In this document: positions 1 to 7,075 of the stretch, one piece after another
How the letters are laid out: the number at the start of each line of letters is the position of its first letter
How positions within the stretch are numbered: the first letter of the stretch is position 1
DNA from: Chitinophagaceae bacterium
GTDB taxonomy: Bacteria > Bacteroidota > Bacteroidia > Chitinophagales > Chitinophagaceae
Assembly: GCA_019747455.1 (NCBI GenBank)
Contig: JAIEQT010000532.1
Location: 1 to 7,209 of the forward strand
Direction: 5' to 3'
DNA length: 7,209 nucleotides
Position numbers and translations under genes: made by a program
The notes under the pieces: model-generated
What the model was told of the DNA's origin: nothing
Databases searched by the model: none
The model's input: the letters and a program-made list of their open reading frames with translations, nothing else

Positions 1-5
1 CCGGT

Positions 6-686
6 CTAAAGCTCAAATTTATACCCCACTCCTTTAACAGTGGTAATACAATCAACGCCTAATTTTTGGCGTACTTTTCGGATATGTACATCAATAGTTC
101 TATCACCCACAATTACATCATTGCCCCAAACCTGAGAAAGGATTTCGTTTCTTAAGAAAACACGTCCGGGGCGAGAGGCTAACAAATACAATAATTCAAA
201 CTCTTTCTTGGCAAGAATAATCTCATCGCCATTAATCGTTACCAGAAATTTAACAGGATCAATAAGAATATTACCTACTGTAATTGTTTTTCCGGTTTCT
301 TTATTGCTTACCCTTCTAAATAAGGCATTTACTCTTGAATTAAGTACTTTTGGGCTAATAGGCTTACTCACATAATCATCGGCACCTGTTTCCAATCCTT
401 TAATATGAGAACTTTCATCACTTAAAGCGGTAAGAAAAATTATTAATGTATCCTGAAATGCAGGCTGAGACCTTAAAATCTGGCAAACTTCAACGCCTGT
501 TTTTTTAGGCATCATGATATCCAAAATGATCAAATCAGGATTTAATTGCTTAGCTTTTTCCAAGGCCTCATTTCCGTCTTTCGCTGTATAGATCTCATAG
601 CCTTCTTTACTTAAGTTATAGCCTACAATTTCTAGTATATCTGCCTCGTCATCTGCAATCAAAATCTGCTTTGCTTTGCCTTCCAT
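6..686 (-). CDS. OmpR/PhoB-family two-component response regulator
   Basis: This is a DNA-binding response regulator, presumably phosphorylated by a sensor histidine kinase not seen here. From the ATG at 684-686 the protein has 226 residues, normal for the family. The receiver domain (about 6-125) shows the acidic pair D12/D13, phospho-acceptor D56 in LDIMMP, the switch residues T86 and Y105, and K108-P109. The C-terminal winged helix (about 135-226) has the usual KKEFELL segment, a recognition helix around GDRTIDVHIRKVRQKL (194-209) and the wing TVKGVGYKF. The reading frame stays open up to an ATG at 717-719, adding 11 residues. I prefer 686 because the extension is not receiver-like and a good -7 element (705-712) lies inside it, so a transcript from there could not include the upstream ATG. 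The gene is divergent from the exported-protein gene. Only 5 bases follow its stop, so no partner kinase can be seen. Family assignment is firm; the target genes are unknown. Confidence 0.95.
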   Translation of the reverse strand: MEGKAKQILIADDEADILEIVGYNLSKEGYEIYTAKDGNEALEKAKQLNPDLIILDIMMPKKTGVEVCQILRSQPAFQDTLIIFLTALSDESSHIKGLETGADDYVSKPISPKVLNSRVNALFRRVSNKETGKTITVGNILIDPVKFLVTINGDEIILAKKEFELLYLLASRPGRVFLRNEILSQVWGNDVIVGDRTIDVHIRKVRQKLGVDCITTVKGVGYKFEL

Positions 687-704
687 GTTAACATTATGTT
701 TACA
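686..704. promoter_or_regulatory. Imperfect palindrome next to the regulator start, possible operator
   Basis: The arms are TGTTAACAT and ATGTTTACA around a single central T, so 8 of 9 pairs match. It lies between the candidate -7 element and the regulator's ATG, covering the predicted transcription start, where a repressor or autoregulatory site would act. The left arm contains TGTTAACA, which is itself a perfect 8-bp palindrome and recurs at 757-764. What binds here is unknown, and an AT-rich palindrome of this size could arise by chance. Confidence 0.3.
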
Positions 705-712
705 CAAAGTTA
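705..712 (-). promoter_or_regulatory. Candidate -7 element of the response-regulator promoter
   Basis: Read on the minus strand the bases are TAACTTTG, an exact match to the Bacteroidota -7 consensus TAnnTTTG. Transcription would begin near position 700, giving a leader of about 14 bases before the ATG at 686. The -33 element (usually TTG) is weak: at a 20-base spacing I see only TTC. The position supports 686 rather than 719 as the start codon. This is inferred from a motif match only. Confidence 0.45.
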
Positions 713-756
713 ATTTCATTCTTCCGCATGGCGAACAGCTTGCTTTATTATCTAAT

Positions 757-764
757 TGTTAACA
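757..764. promoter_or_regulatory. Second copy of the TGTTAACA palindrome upstream of the exported-protein gene
   Basis: The same 8-bp palindrome as at 686-693, placed 71 bp away and 48 bp before the ATG at 813. Paired copies near both ends of a divergent intergenic region fit a shared regulator, but this is inference. I found no convincing -7/-33 pair for the plus-strand gene between 720 and 812; the nearest is TAATTTAG at 794-801, with one mismatch and no TTG at the right spacing. Confidence 0.2.
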
Positions 765-812
765 GAAAAATCAGATGCTTCTATACAGAATCGTAATTTA
801 GTGCTTTATACT

Positions 813-2981
813 ATGGGCGTAAGGCAGTTATCTATATTGATTTTTTCTCTTTTATGTACAATTTCAGGTATCAAGGCACAAGATAGTATGCCCCCTATTC
901 CGGCTATTCGCCAATTACATCATGAGTATATTCTTCGTTCTCTTGAGGCTATTGATTCACTTCATCTGCCCAAATGGGGGGTGGAGCAGGCTCAAATTGA
1001 TACCGTGAAGAAAATGATCAACCGTTTTAGGATCCGAATCGAACAAAATCCACAACTAGATAATAACGGAAAATATAAGTGGCTAAGGGGCGTGAATGAT
1101 TTACTCTCGGGCTTTCGTTCTGCTTTTGAGTCTCGAAATGTATCAGCAACAGAGTACCTGCCCATTGTAAAAGCCTATGCTATAGCCATGCAAAAGGATT
1201 GGGAACAGTTGTCTATTGCTCCACTGGTGAAAACGATGTTGTTAGAAACGGCTACTATACTCACCGATAATTTTGCACTAAAAACAAATATCGGCATTGA
1301 TGCAGCTAAAGATTTATTGGTGCTGAAACAATGCGAATGCAATCCTTCCCGTATACTAACCATTTTAACACGCTATCCGCAAAGTAGTTATGCAGATTCA
1401 TTAATTATAGTGGCGGGTAAAAAAGACCCGGAAGAATTATATAGTTATGCCGCAGCACCAAATGCATTAGGGCGGAAAATTCAATCAGTTAATAACCCCC
1501 TCATCAAATTAATTGCTCGGTTATCATTAATGCGTACCGGACGTATGTATTTCCCTTTTTTGGATCAATTATATAGTGGGGCATTGCCAATAGACTCTAT
1601 AACGCCATATGTAAGAAATGATTCCTCTATTCAATACTTTCGTTTATTAGTACGAACCAGAATTGCTTATGCTGAAAGAATGCAACATGGTGATACCCCC
1701 ATGGCGGTACAAGTATTAAACGCTAAGCTTAAATCAAAAGCCATTGATGGATTTATTAATGATATTAATGCCCTGCACACTGAAAAAAATGAAACTATTC
1801 GTTTTAAAAAATTGGAAGGATTAAATGCTATTGAGCTTTATTATTTGGCTCTGATGGGTGAAGAAGAAATGTATACTTCGAGTTTTGTGTCGGGCGTTTA
1901 TCCTCGCATTTTCACCAGAATGAGTATTCCCCGGTCCGATTCACTACTAGCCCAGGTTAAATATGATAGCTATAAAAAGTTTATAAAAATGGCTGCAGCT
2001 TATAATAAACTAGATGATTTTTTAAGTAGAATGGATAGATATGATGCTGAAAATTTGATGAAAAAATTTGTTATGGGTCTCGAGAAGACAAGTTCATTAG
2101 AAGATGCGGTTGATGTTGCTGATTCTTATTCCAGTATCTATGATTTGCGTTTAAGAAAACTGATGGTGAATCAGGTAAACTTTGAACTGGAACGTTGTAA
2201 TCAGGCAAAAATTAAAAAAGGAGAAGTGTTATATGGGTTGTTACAAAAAATATTTACTTCCCTAGATTCAACTAATAAAACTGATCTCTCTCAAACCCTA
2301 AATATTCCTCCTATTTACGAACTGCCCATTGCGATTTTAAAAGATACAGTCTCAGGTAAAATTAACTTGCAACAATTTTTTTATGGAGATAAAGATGGGG
2401 GAGTGGTATTTAATGCGTTCCTCAAAAAATTTACAAACCCCAATTGGAAAATTATAAAAAAATCGCAGTGGGTTGAAGTGAGTTCTGTAAAAGGCATGCC
2501 GGTTACCATTTATGCCAATTTACCTTTAGACGAAACCCTTGAGCTCGATTCACGGGCACAAGACAGCCTTAACACTTATTTAGAAGATAATAATATCCAT
2601 CCTTCTGTCGTAATTCACCGGGGTCATAGTTATTATTTAAAACAAACTATCCAAAAAATGCCATCTTCTGCAAAACTGGTAGTACTGGGGAGTTGTGGGG
2701 GATACCAAAAATTAAATGATGTGTTAGAAATATCTCCGGGTGCACATATTATTTCCTCTAAACAAATTGGGGCAGGTATTATTAACCAAGGACTAATCGA
2801 TGTTATAGCGGAACAATTACGGTCGGGAAAAAACCTGAATTGGCCGCAATTATGGAGTAGTTTGGCGATTCGTTTTGTAGGCTCTAACCGGGAAAAATTT
2901 GATGATTATGTACCACCCCATAAGAATTTGGGAGCCATATTTATAACCGCATTCAACACGCGCTTTGCAAATGCTGATTAG
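813..2981 (+). CDS. Exported protein of unknown function with C-terminal clan CD-like His/Cys motifs
   Basis: I do not recognise a named family. From the ATG at 813 the protein has 722 residues and begins with a clear signal peptide (hydrophobic core about 6-20, probable cleavage after I-K-A22), so it should be exported to the periplasm or beyond. The frame is open back to a TTG at 756, but that start would add 19 polar residues before the signal peptide, so I reject it. Residues about 25-510 are largely predicted helical, with no repeat I can define. A C-terminal alpha/beta region (about 515-722) contains FYGDKDGG (523-530), then a hydrophobic strand ending in H602-R-G-H605, and 23-26 residues later another hydrophobic strand ending in G-S-C628-G-G. 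Hydrophobic blocks before His-Gly and before Cys are the hallmark of clan CD peptidases (caspases, gingipains, CHAT). The H-to-C spacing is shorter than usual, so activity is unproven. The gene is divergent from the regulator and overlaps the hydrolase gene tail-to-tail by 4 bp. Confidence 0.85.
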   Translation: MGVRQLSILIFSLLCTISGIKAQDSMPPIPAIRQLHHEYILRSLEAIDSLHLPKWGVEQAQIDTVKKMINRFRIRIEQNPQLDNNGKYKWLRGVNDLLSGFRSAFESRNVSATEYLPIVKAYAIAMQKDWEQLSIAPLVKTMLLETATILTDNFALKTNIGIDAAKDLLVLKQCECNPSRILTILTRYPQSSYADSLIIVAGKKDPEELYSYAAAPNALGRKIQSVNNPLIKLIARLSLMRTGRMYFPFLDQLYSGALPIDSITPYVRNDSSIQYFRLLVRTRIAYAERMQHGDTPMAVQVLNAKLKSKAIDGFINDINALHTEKNETIRFKKLEGLNAIELYYLALMGEEEMYTSSFVSGVYPRIFTRMSIPRSDSLLAQVKYDSYKKFIKMAAAYNKLDDFLSRMDRYDAENLMKKFVMGLEKTSSLEDAVDVADSYSSIYDLRLRKLMVNQVNFELERCNQAKIKKGEVLYGLLQKIFTSLDSTNKTDLSQTLNIPPIYELPIAILKDTVSGKINLQQFFYGDKDGGVVFNAFLKKFTNPNWKIIKKSQWVEVSSVKGMPVTIYANLPLDETLELDSRAQDSLNTYLEDNNIHPSVVIHRGHSYYLKQTIQKMPSSAKLVVLGSCGGYQKLNDVLEISPGAHIISSKQIGAGIINQGLIDVIAEQLRSGKNLNWPQLWSSLAIRFVGSNREKFDDYVPPHKNLGAIFITAFNTRFANAD

Positions 2982-3619
2982 CTGTTTAAAAATGGATTAT
3001 TTCTCTTCTCATATCCAATGGTAGTTTTGATGCCATGTCCGGGAAATACCACCACTTCATCTGGCAATACAAATAACTTTTCTCGGATGCTTTTCAGCAA
3101 AGTATCGAGGTTTCCTCCGGGTAAATCGGTTCTTCCAATACTCTCTCTGAATAATACATCTCCTCCAATTAAAAATTGCTGTTCTTCTGCGTAAAAACAA
3201 ATGCTGGCAGGTGAATGTCCGGGTGTTAAAATTATGGTAAGGGCATCATTTCCTAATCGAATTGTATCTCCTTCTTGTACATGATGGATGGGTCCTGAAT
3301 AATTGGTAAACGGTAGCCCCCATTTCTCCCCCGAAAGTGGTGCCAGTTCAAGCATCTTTTCTTCGCCGGGGTGAATGCATAAAGGCGTTTTGTAGGTATC
3401 GTATACCCATTTGTTACCAAAAACATGATCTAGATGGCAATGTGTATTGAGCAGTTGTATGGGTTGAAGAGCGTTAGTATCTATAAACGCCCTCAATTTC
3501 TCTTCCTCTTCTGTAAAATAACAGCCCGGATCAATAATGAGGGCCTGTTTGGCATCATTATAAAGCACATAGGTATTCTCTTGAATAGGGCTGAAAGTAA
3601 AAACCTTAACTTTTATCAT
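2978..3619 (-). CDS. MBL-fold metallo-hydrolase, YcbL/glyoxalase II-like
   Basis: A 213-residue cytoplasmic metallo-beta-lactamase-fold hydrolase of the compact glyoxalase II-like (YcbL) type. It has no signal peptide. The dinuclear metal site is complete: T59-H60-C-H62-L-D64-H65, H135 in TPGHSPAS, D154 in GGDVLF, and H195 in FPGHG. The segment RESIGRTDLPGG (158-169) and the C-terminal FPGHG...TTIGYE...NPF pattern are typical of this subgroup. It lacks the extra C-terminal substrate-binding domain of classical glyoxalase II, which is about 250 residues or longer. The family generally hydrolyses thioesters such as S-lactoylglutathione; in glutathione-poor Bacteroidota the physiological thiol is uncertain. 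The start MIKVKVFTFSPIQENTYVL is the standard N-terminus for these proteins. The gene is divergent from the large outer-membrane gene, with only 29 bp between them. The stop overlaps that of the convergent neighbour, leaving no room for an intergenic terminator. Confidence 0.93.
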   Translation of the reverse strand: MIKVKVFTFSPIQENTYVLYNDAKQALIIDPGCYFTEEEEKLRAFIDTNALQPIQLLNTHCHLDHVFGNKWVYDTYKTPLCIHPGEEKMLELAPLSGEKWGLPFTNYSGPIHHVQEGDTIRLGNDALTIILTPGHSPASICFYAEEQQFLIGGDVLFRESIGRTDLPGGNLDTLLKSIREKLFVLPDEVVVFPGHGIKTTIGYEKRNNPFLNS

Positions 3620-3624
3620 ATAGC

Positions 3625-3632
3625 TAATTTTG
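3625..3632 (+). promoter_or_regulatory. Candidate -7 element for the outer-membrane chimera gene
   Basis: TAATTTTG matches the Bacteroidota -7 consensus TAnnTTTG exactly and lies in the 29-bp gap between the divergent hydrolase and chimera genes. A start of transcription near 3637-3640 would leave about 10 bases before the ATG at 3649, or about 40 before the ATG at 3679. No TTG is present at the -33 position, which would fall inside the hydrolase gene. Motif match only. Confidence 0.4.
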
Positions 3633-3648
3633 TTCGTTTTAGTAGTAA

Positions 3649-6600
3649 ATGACTAATTTTAAAAGCCAAAGTTCGGATATGCAATTGAATAGATTCTGTA
3701 AGTGTTACTTTTTTGTTTTTTTATTATACGCGGCCCCACCGTTTTTAGCTGCTCAAGTAAATAGCGTTGAGTTTGGTAAGAACAGGATGCAGCATAAGAA
3801 GTTTGTGTGGAAATTTTATCAATCTCCTAACTTCAATACCTATACTTCACAGGGTGGGGTAGAGTTGGGTAAATTTGTAGCCCAAGTAGCAGAAGAAGAA
3901 CTCAGAGCTATTGAAAACTTTATAGAATACTCTCTACAACGTCGTGCGAATATTGTTGTGTACAATAATTATAACGACTACAAAAGTACCAATATTGGTT
4001 TAGGTAGTGATTGGCAAAACGCAGGTGGTACTACCAAGTTAGTTAATAATAAACTTGTGGTTTATTTTGATGGGAATCATGACCATCTCAGGTTACAAAT
4101 TAAGGAAGGTATTGCCAGGGTATTGACTGATAATTTATTATTTGGAGATGATATTGGCGAATTTGCCAGCAATCAAGCTTTATTGGACCTGCCTAAATGG
4201 ATGGTTGATGGTTACGTAGCTTATGCTGCACAACCCTGGAGTACCGAAAAAGACGATCAATTAAAAAGTGCTATACTAAGTGGCAGATACAAAAATTTCT
4301 ATCAGTTTGCTTTTGAAAAACCACTATTGGCCGGGCAGGCTTTTTGGAATTATATTGGTGAAAAATATAGAAAAGAGAATATTACTTACCTGCTCTATCT
4401 TTCAAGAATATACAAAAACGTAAATAATGCTTGTTTGCGAATTTGTAAGAAAAAATTCAAAGAAATTTTGAATGATTTCATGGCCTTTCAACAGAACCGA
4501 TATATCACAGATATTCGGCAGCGACGCAATCAGGTAAAGGGTTCATTAACTGTTTCGGAAGATGTGACTAATAAAGACTATTTACGCTTTCAGGTAAATC
4601 CCAATCCCAAGAGTAATACTTATGCTGCATTAGAATTTAGAAAAGGAATTTATAGCGTAAAATTGGTAGATAATTTTTACGACACGAAAACATTATTAAA
4701 AAGTGGGGTGCTAACGCGCCAGGGAGATATTAATCCCAATTATCCGATCATGGCTTGGGACGGGAAGGGCTCTCGGTTATTGGTGATTTATTGGGAAGCC
4801 GGTAAAATAAAAATGTTTGTATACGATAATATCGCTCGGTACAAAAGATTCAAACAAACTATTGAAGACTTCGATCAGATATTAGATGCCAGCTTTATGT
4901 TGGATGCGAATACCTTGGTGATGAGTGCTGTAAAAAACGGACATACCGATATTTATACCTATAAAATTGAGGAACAAAAAGCAACACAAATAACCAATGA
5001 TATTTATGACGATTTAGATCCTACCGTAGTAGCTTTCCCAAATAGAGTAGGTATTATCTTCTCGTCTAATCGTCCGAGTAGTACAGCTCCGTCAACAGAT
5101 ACCGTATTACCCAGCAGATATCGCTATAATATATTTATGGTAGATATCTTAAATAATAGCAAGGAAAAGCAAATTGCTCAGCTCACTAATATTAAATCTG
5201 GCAATGCTCGTTTCCCAATGCAGTATAATACCAATCATTTCACTTTTGTTTCTGATGAAAATGGTATTGGTAATAGATGGGCCGGCTTCTTCGCTACACA
5301 AAGAAACGGGTTAGATACCTTGTACTATATTGGAGATGAAATATTGCGTAATCCTTCTCCTAAAGAATTTGATTCTACACTTGTTGCCTGGCAAAAACAA
5401 GAGCCTGATAGTGTGAGTTATTTTCAAGTGTTTAAAGATTCTACTTATACTTTTCCTATAACAAATTATCAGAGCTCATTATTGGAAACAAGAATTGCTG
5501 GCGATAAAGGGCAAGTTAGTGAGGTACGAAGAGAAGGTGATTTCAAGTTTGTTTATAAACTGAAAGTAGATGAGGTAGCACTCAATAAAAGAAATGTAAA
5601 TCCTCGCCCTTCGGAATACATGAAGCGACAAAACGACGAAAGGAAAAATGCAGATGGAAGAGCTATAACCTATAAATCCAAGCCGGTAGCCGATACCGCT
5701 AAAAAAGTGGTAAAAGATTTTTTCCAAAATGAATTTGAGGATGAAAAAATAGATACAACAAAAAAAATAAATTCAGTTCCCTTATTTACTAAACCCAAAA
5801 TATCCACTTTATCAAAATCCAAATTGTTTGATTATAACCGCAAGTTTAATGCGGATTATGCCTTGGTTGGATTCAGTAATAATATTTTAATAAATAGATA
5901 TCAGCCCTATGCAGGTGGCTCTGGCCCCATTCAGCTAAACAATGGTAATGACTTTAATTTCACTTTTAGAGTTGGTGTAAGTGAGCTGATGGAAGATATT
6001 CGATTTGTAGCAGGCTTCCGTTTCGGAACAAATCTTACAGATAAAGATTTAATGCTCTCTTTTCAGAACTATCGTAGAAAAATTGATTGGGGCTTTACTT
6101 ACTATAGAAGCAATGTTTCCAATTTCTTTAATACGTCTTTTAATAACATGCTTTATACAAACTTGTACCAGGCAAATGCAACCTATGCTTTTAATGAGGT
6201 GAAAAGTATTCGGTTAACAGCCGGTATTAGAAACGATAGAGGTGTATTAAGACCCTTTGATAATGCAACGGGTATCTCTAACCCGAATGCCCTAGCATTT
6301 CCGGATACGCTAATCCGATTCTTTGTTTCAAGACTGGAATATGTACATGATAACACACTAAATCCTACCCAAAATATTTGGAATGGGCTTCGTTATAAAG
6401 TTTATATGGATGTAAATATCCCCAATACTAAAACAGCACTTAATAACGGTAAACCCACTATGAATTTCGGATTTGATGGCAGGTATTATCATAAAATCTA
6501 TAGAAACTTTATTTGGGCAGGAAGAGCAGCAGCGGATTTTTCTTGGGGTGGACAAAAAATGATTTATTATCTAGGTGGTGTTGATGGTTGGATCGGTCCG

Positions 6601-7059
6601 AAGTTTAATAGTCAGAACAGACCGGCAGCAGATCAAACCTATGCTTTCCAAACATTAGCGGTGAATATGCGGGGATATCAGCAAAATATTGCCAATGGAA
6701 ATAATGCCTTTGTAATAAATAGTGAGTTTAGATTGCCGGTATTCACAACTTTTATTGATAAACCGATCAATAGCGCCTTTATTAGAAATCTTCAATTGAT
6801 ACAATTTGTTGATTTAGGAACTGCCTGGAATGGTAAATATAATGGCATTAAGCGCCCAGGAGATGTGATATCGGCATCGAATACGCCTGTAGTTGTACGC
6901 GTAGATGCAGGAGGGCTTGGTCCTTTTGCAGGAGGTTATGGTTTTGGTGTTCGCAGTACCTTACTTGGCTACTTCTTAAAGTTTGATGCAGGTTGGCCTA
7001 TGAAAGGATTTTTTATAGGAAAACCGGTGTATTATTTTGCAATGGGCTTCGACTTTTAA
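3649..7059 (+). CDS. Exported chimera: degenerate MA-type peptidase, TolB-like propeller, Omp85-like barrel
   Basis: An 1136-residue envelope protein of the kind often labelled TolB-like in Bacteroidota. A signal peptide (core about 19-34, cleavage probably after A35) is followed by a peptidase MA-like domain (about 50-290). Here the metal-binding HExxH is replaced by H144-D-H146...Q150-I-K-E-G154, and the usual P-W-x-x-E-G reads P182-K-W-M-V-D187-G188, so it is probably not a working protease. Residues about 311-645 form beta-propeller blades of TolB/PD40 type (for example DDLDPTVVAFPNRVGIIFSSNRP-like segments at about 450-475). A charged linker (about 645-724) leads to a C-terminal barrel (about 725-1136) with the Omp85 L6-type motif M1007-R-G-Y1010, the NSEFRLPVF strand (1024-1032) and a terminal phenylalanine, as in outer-membrane barrels. 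The barrel should sit in the outer membrane with the rest in the periplasm. The ATG at 3679 is an equally good start, giving a shorter n-region. A likely operon partner starts 16 bases after the stop. Substrate unknown. Confidence 0.88.
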   Translation: MTNFKSQSSDMQLNRFCKCYFFVFLLYAAPPFLAAQVNSVEFGKNRMQHKKFVWKFYQSPNFNTYTSQGGVELGKFVAQVAEEELRAIENFIEYSLQRRANIVVYNNYNDYKSTNIGLGSDWQNAGGTTKLVNNKLVVYFDGNHDHLRLQIKEGIARVLTDNLLFGDDIGEFASNQALLDLPKWMVDGYVAYAAQPWSTEKDDQLKSAILSGRYKNFYQFAFEKPLLAGQAFWNYIGEKYRKENITYLLYLSRIYKNVNNACLRICKKKFKEILNDFMAFQQNRYITDIRQRRNQVKGSLTVSEDVTNKDYLRFQVNPNPKSNTYAALEFRKGIYSVKLVDNFYDTKTLLKSGVLTRQGDINPNYPIMAWDGKGSRLLVIYWEAGKIKMFVYDNIARYKRFKQTIEDFDQILDASFMLDANTLVMSAVKNGHTDIYTYKIEEQKATQITNDIYDDLDPTVVAFPNRVGIIFSSNRPSSTAPSTDTVLPSRYRYNIFMVDILNNSKEKQIAQLTNIKSGNARFPMQYNTNHFTFVSDENGIGNRWAGFFATQRNGLDTLYYIGDEILRNPSPKEFDSTLVAWQKQEPDSVSYFQVFKDSTYTFPITNYQSSLLETRIAGDKGQVSEVRREGDFKFVYKLKVDEVALNKRNVNPRPSEYMKRQNDERKNADGRAITYKSKPVADTAKKVVKDFFQNEFEDEKIDTTKKINSVPLFTKPKISTLSKSKLFDYNRKFNADYALVGFSNNILINRYQPYAGGSGPIQLNNGNDFNFTFRVGVSELMEDIRFVAGFRFGTNLTDKDLMLSFQNYRRKIDWGFTYYRSNVSNFFNTSFNNMLYTNLYQANATYAFNEVKSIRLTAGIRNDRGVLRPFDNATGISNPNALAFPDTLIRFFVSRLEYVHDNTLNPTQNIWNGLRYKVYMDVNIPNTKTALNNGKPTMNFGFDGRYYHKIYRNFIWAGRAAADFSWGGQKMIYYLGGVDGWIGPKFNSQNRPAADQTYAFQTLAVNMRGYQQNIANGNNAFVINSEFRLPVFTTFIDKPINSAFIRNLQLIQFVDLGTAWNGKYNGIKRPGDVISASNTPVVVRVDAGGLGPFAGGYGFGVRSTLLGYFLKFDAGWPMKGFFIGKPVYYFAMGFDF

Positions 7060-7075
7060 TAACAGACTTGTGAAC

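Noticed and set aside
756..812. TTG-initiated N-terminal extension of the exported protein
   Set aside because: It would put 19 polar residues before a clear signal peptide that begins at the ATG at 813, and the TTG overlaps the TGTTAACA palindrome.
1175..1363. Minus-strand open frame of 62 codons inside the exported-protein gene
   Set aside because: A shadow frame of a long coding sequence, with no domain and no start signal.
3434..3652. Plus-strand open frame of 72 codons opposite the start of the hydrolase gene
   Set aside because: It lies almost wholly antisense to a well-supported MBL-fold gene, has no recognisable domain, and would overlap the start of the chimera gene.
3667..3674. 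Possible minus-strand -7 element (GAACTTTG) for the hydrolase gene
   Set aside because: One mismatch to TAnnTTTG and no TTG at the -33 distance; too weak to list as a feature.
4201..4215. Idea that the chimera is an active metalloprotease
   Set aside because: No HExxH anywhere in the domain, and the second-helix glutamate is replaced by Asp.
5479..5727. Minus-strand open frame of 82 codons inside the chimera gene
   Set aside because: Antisense to the propeller/linker coding region; its hydrophobic and aromatic content is what the opposite strand of AT-rich coding DNA gives.
6358..6555. Minus-strand open frame of 65 codons inside the barrel-coding region
   Set aside because: Shadow of the barrel coding sequence; no independent evidence.
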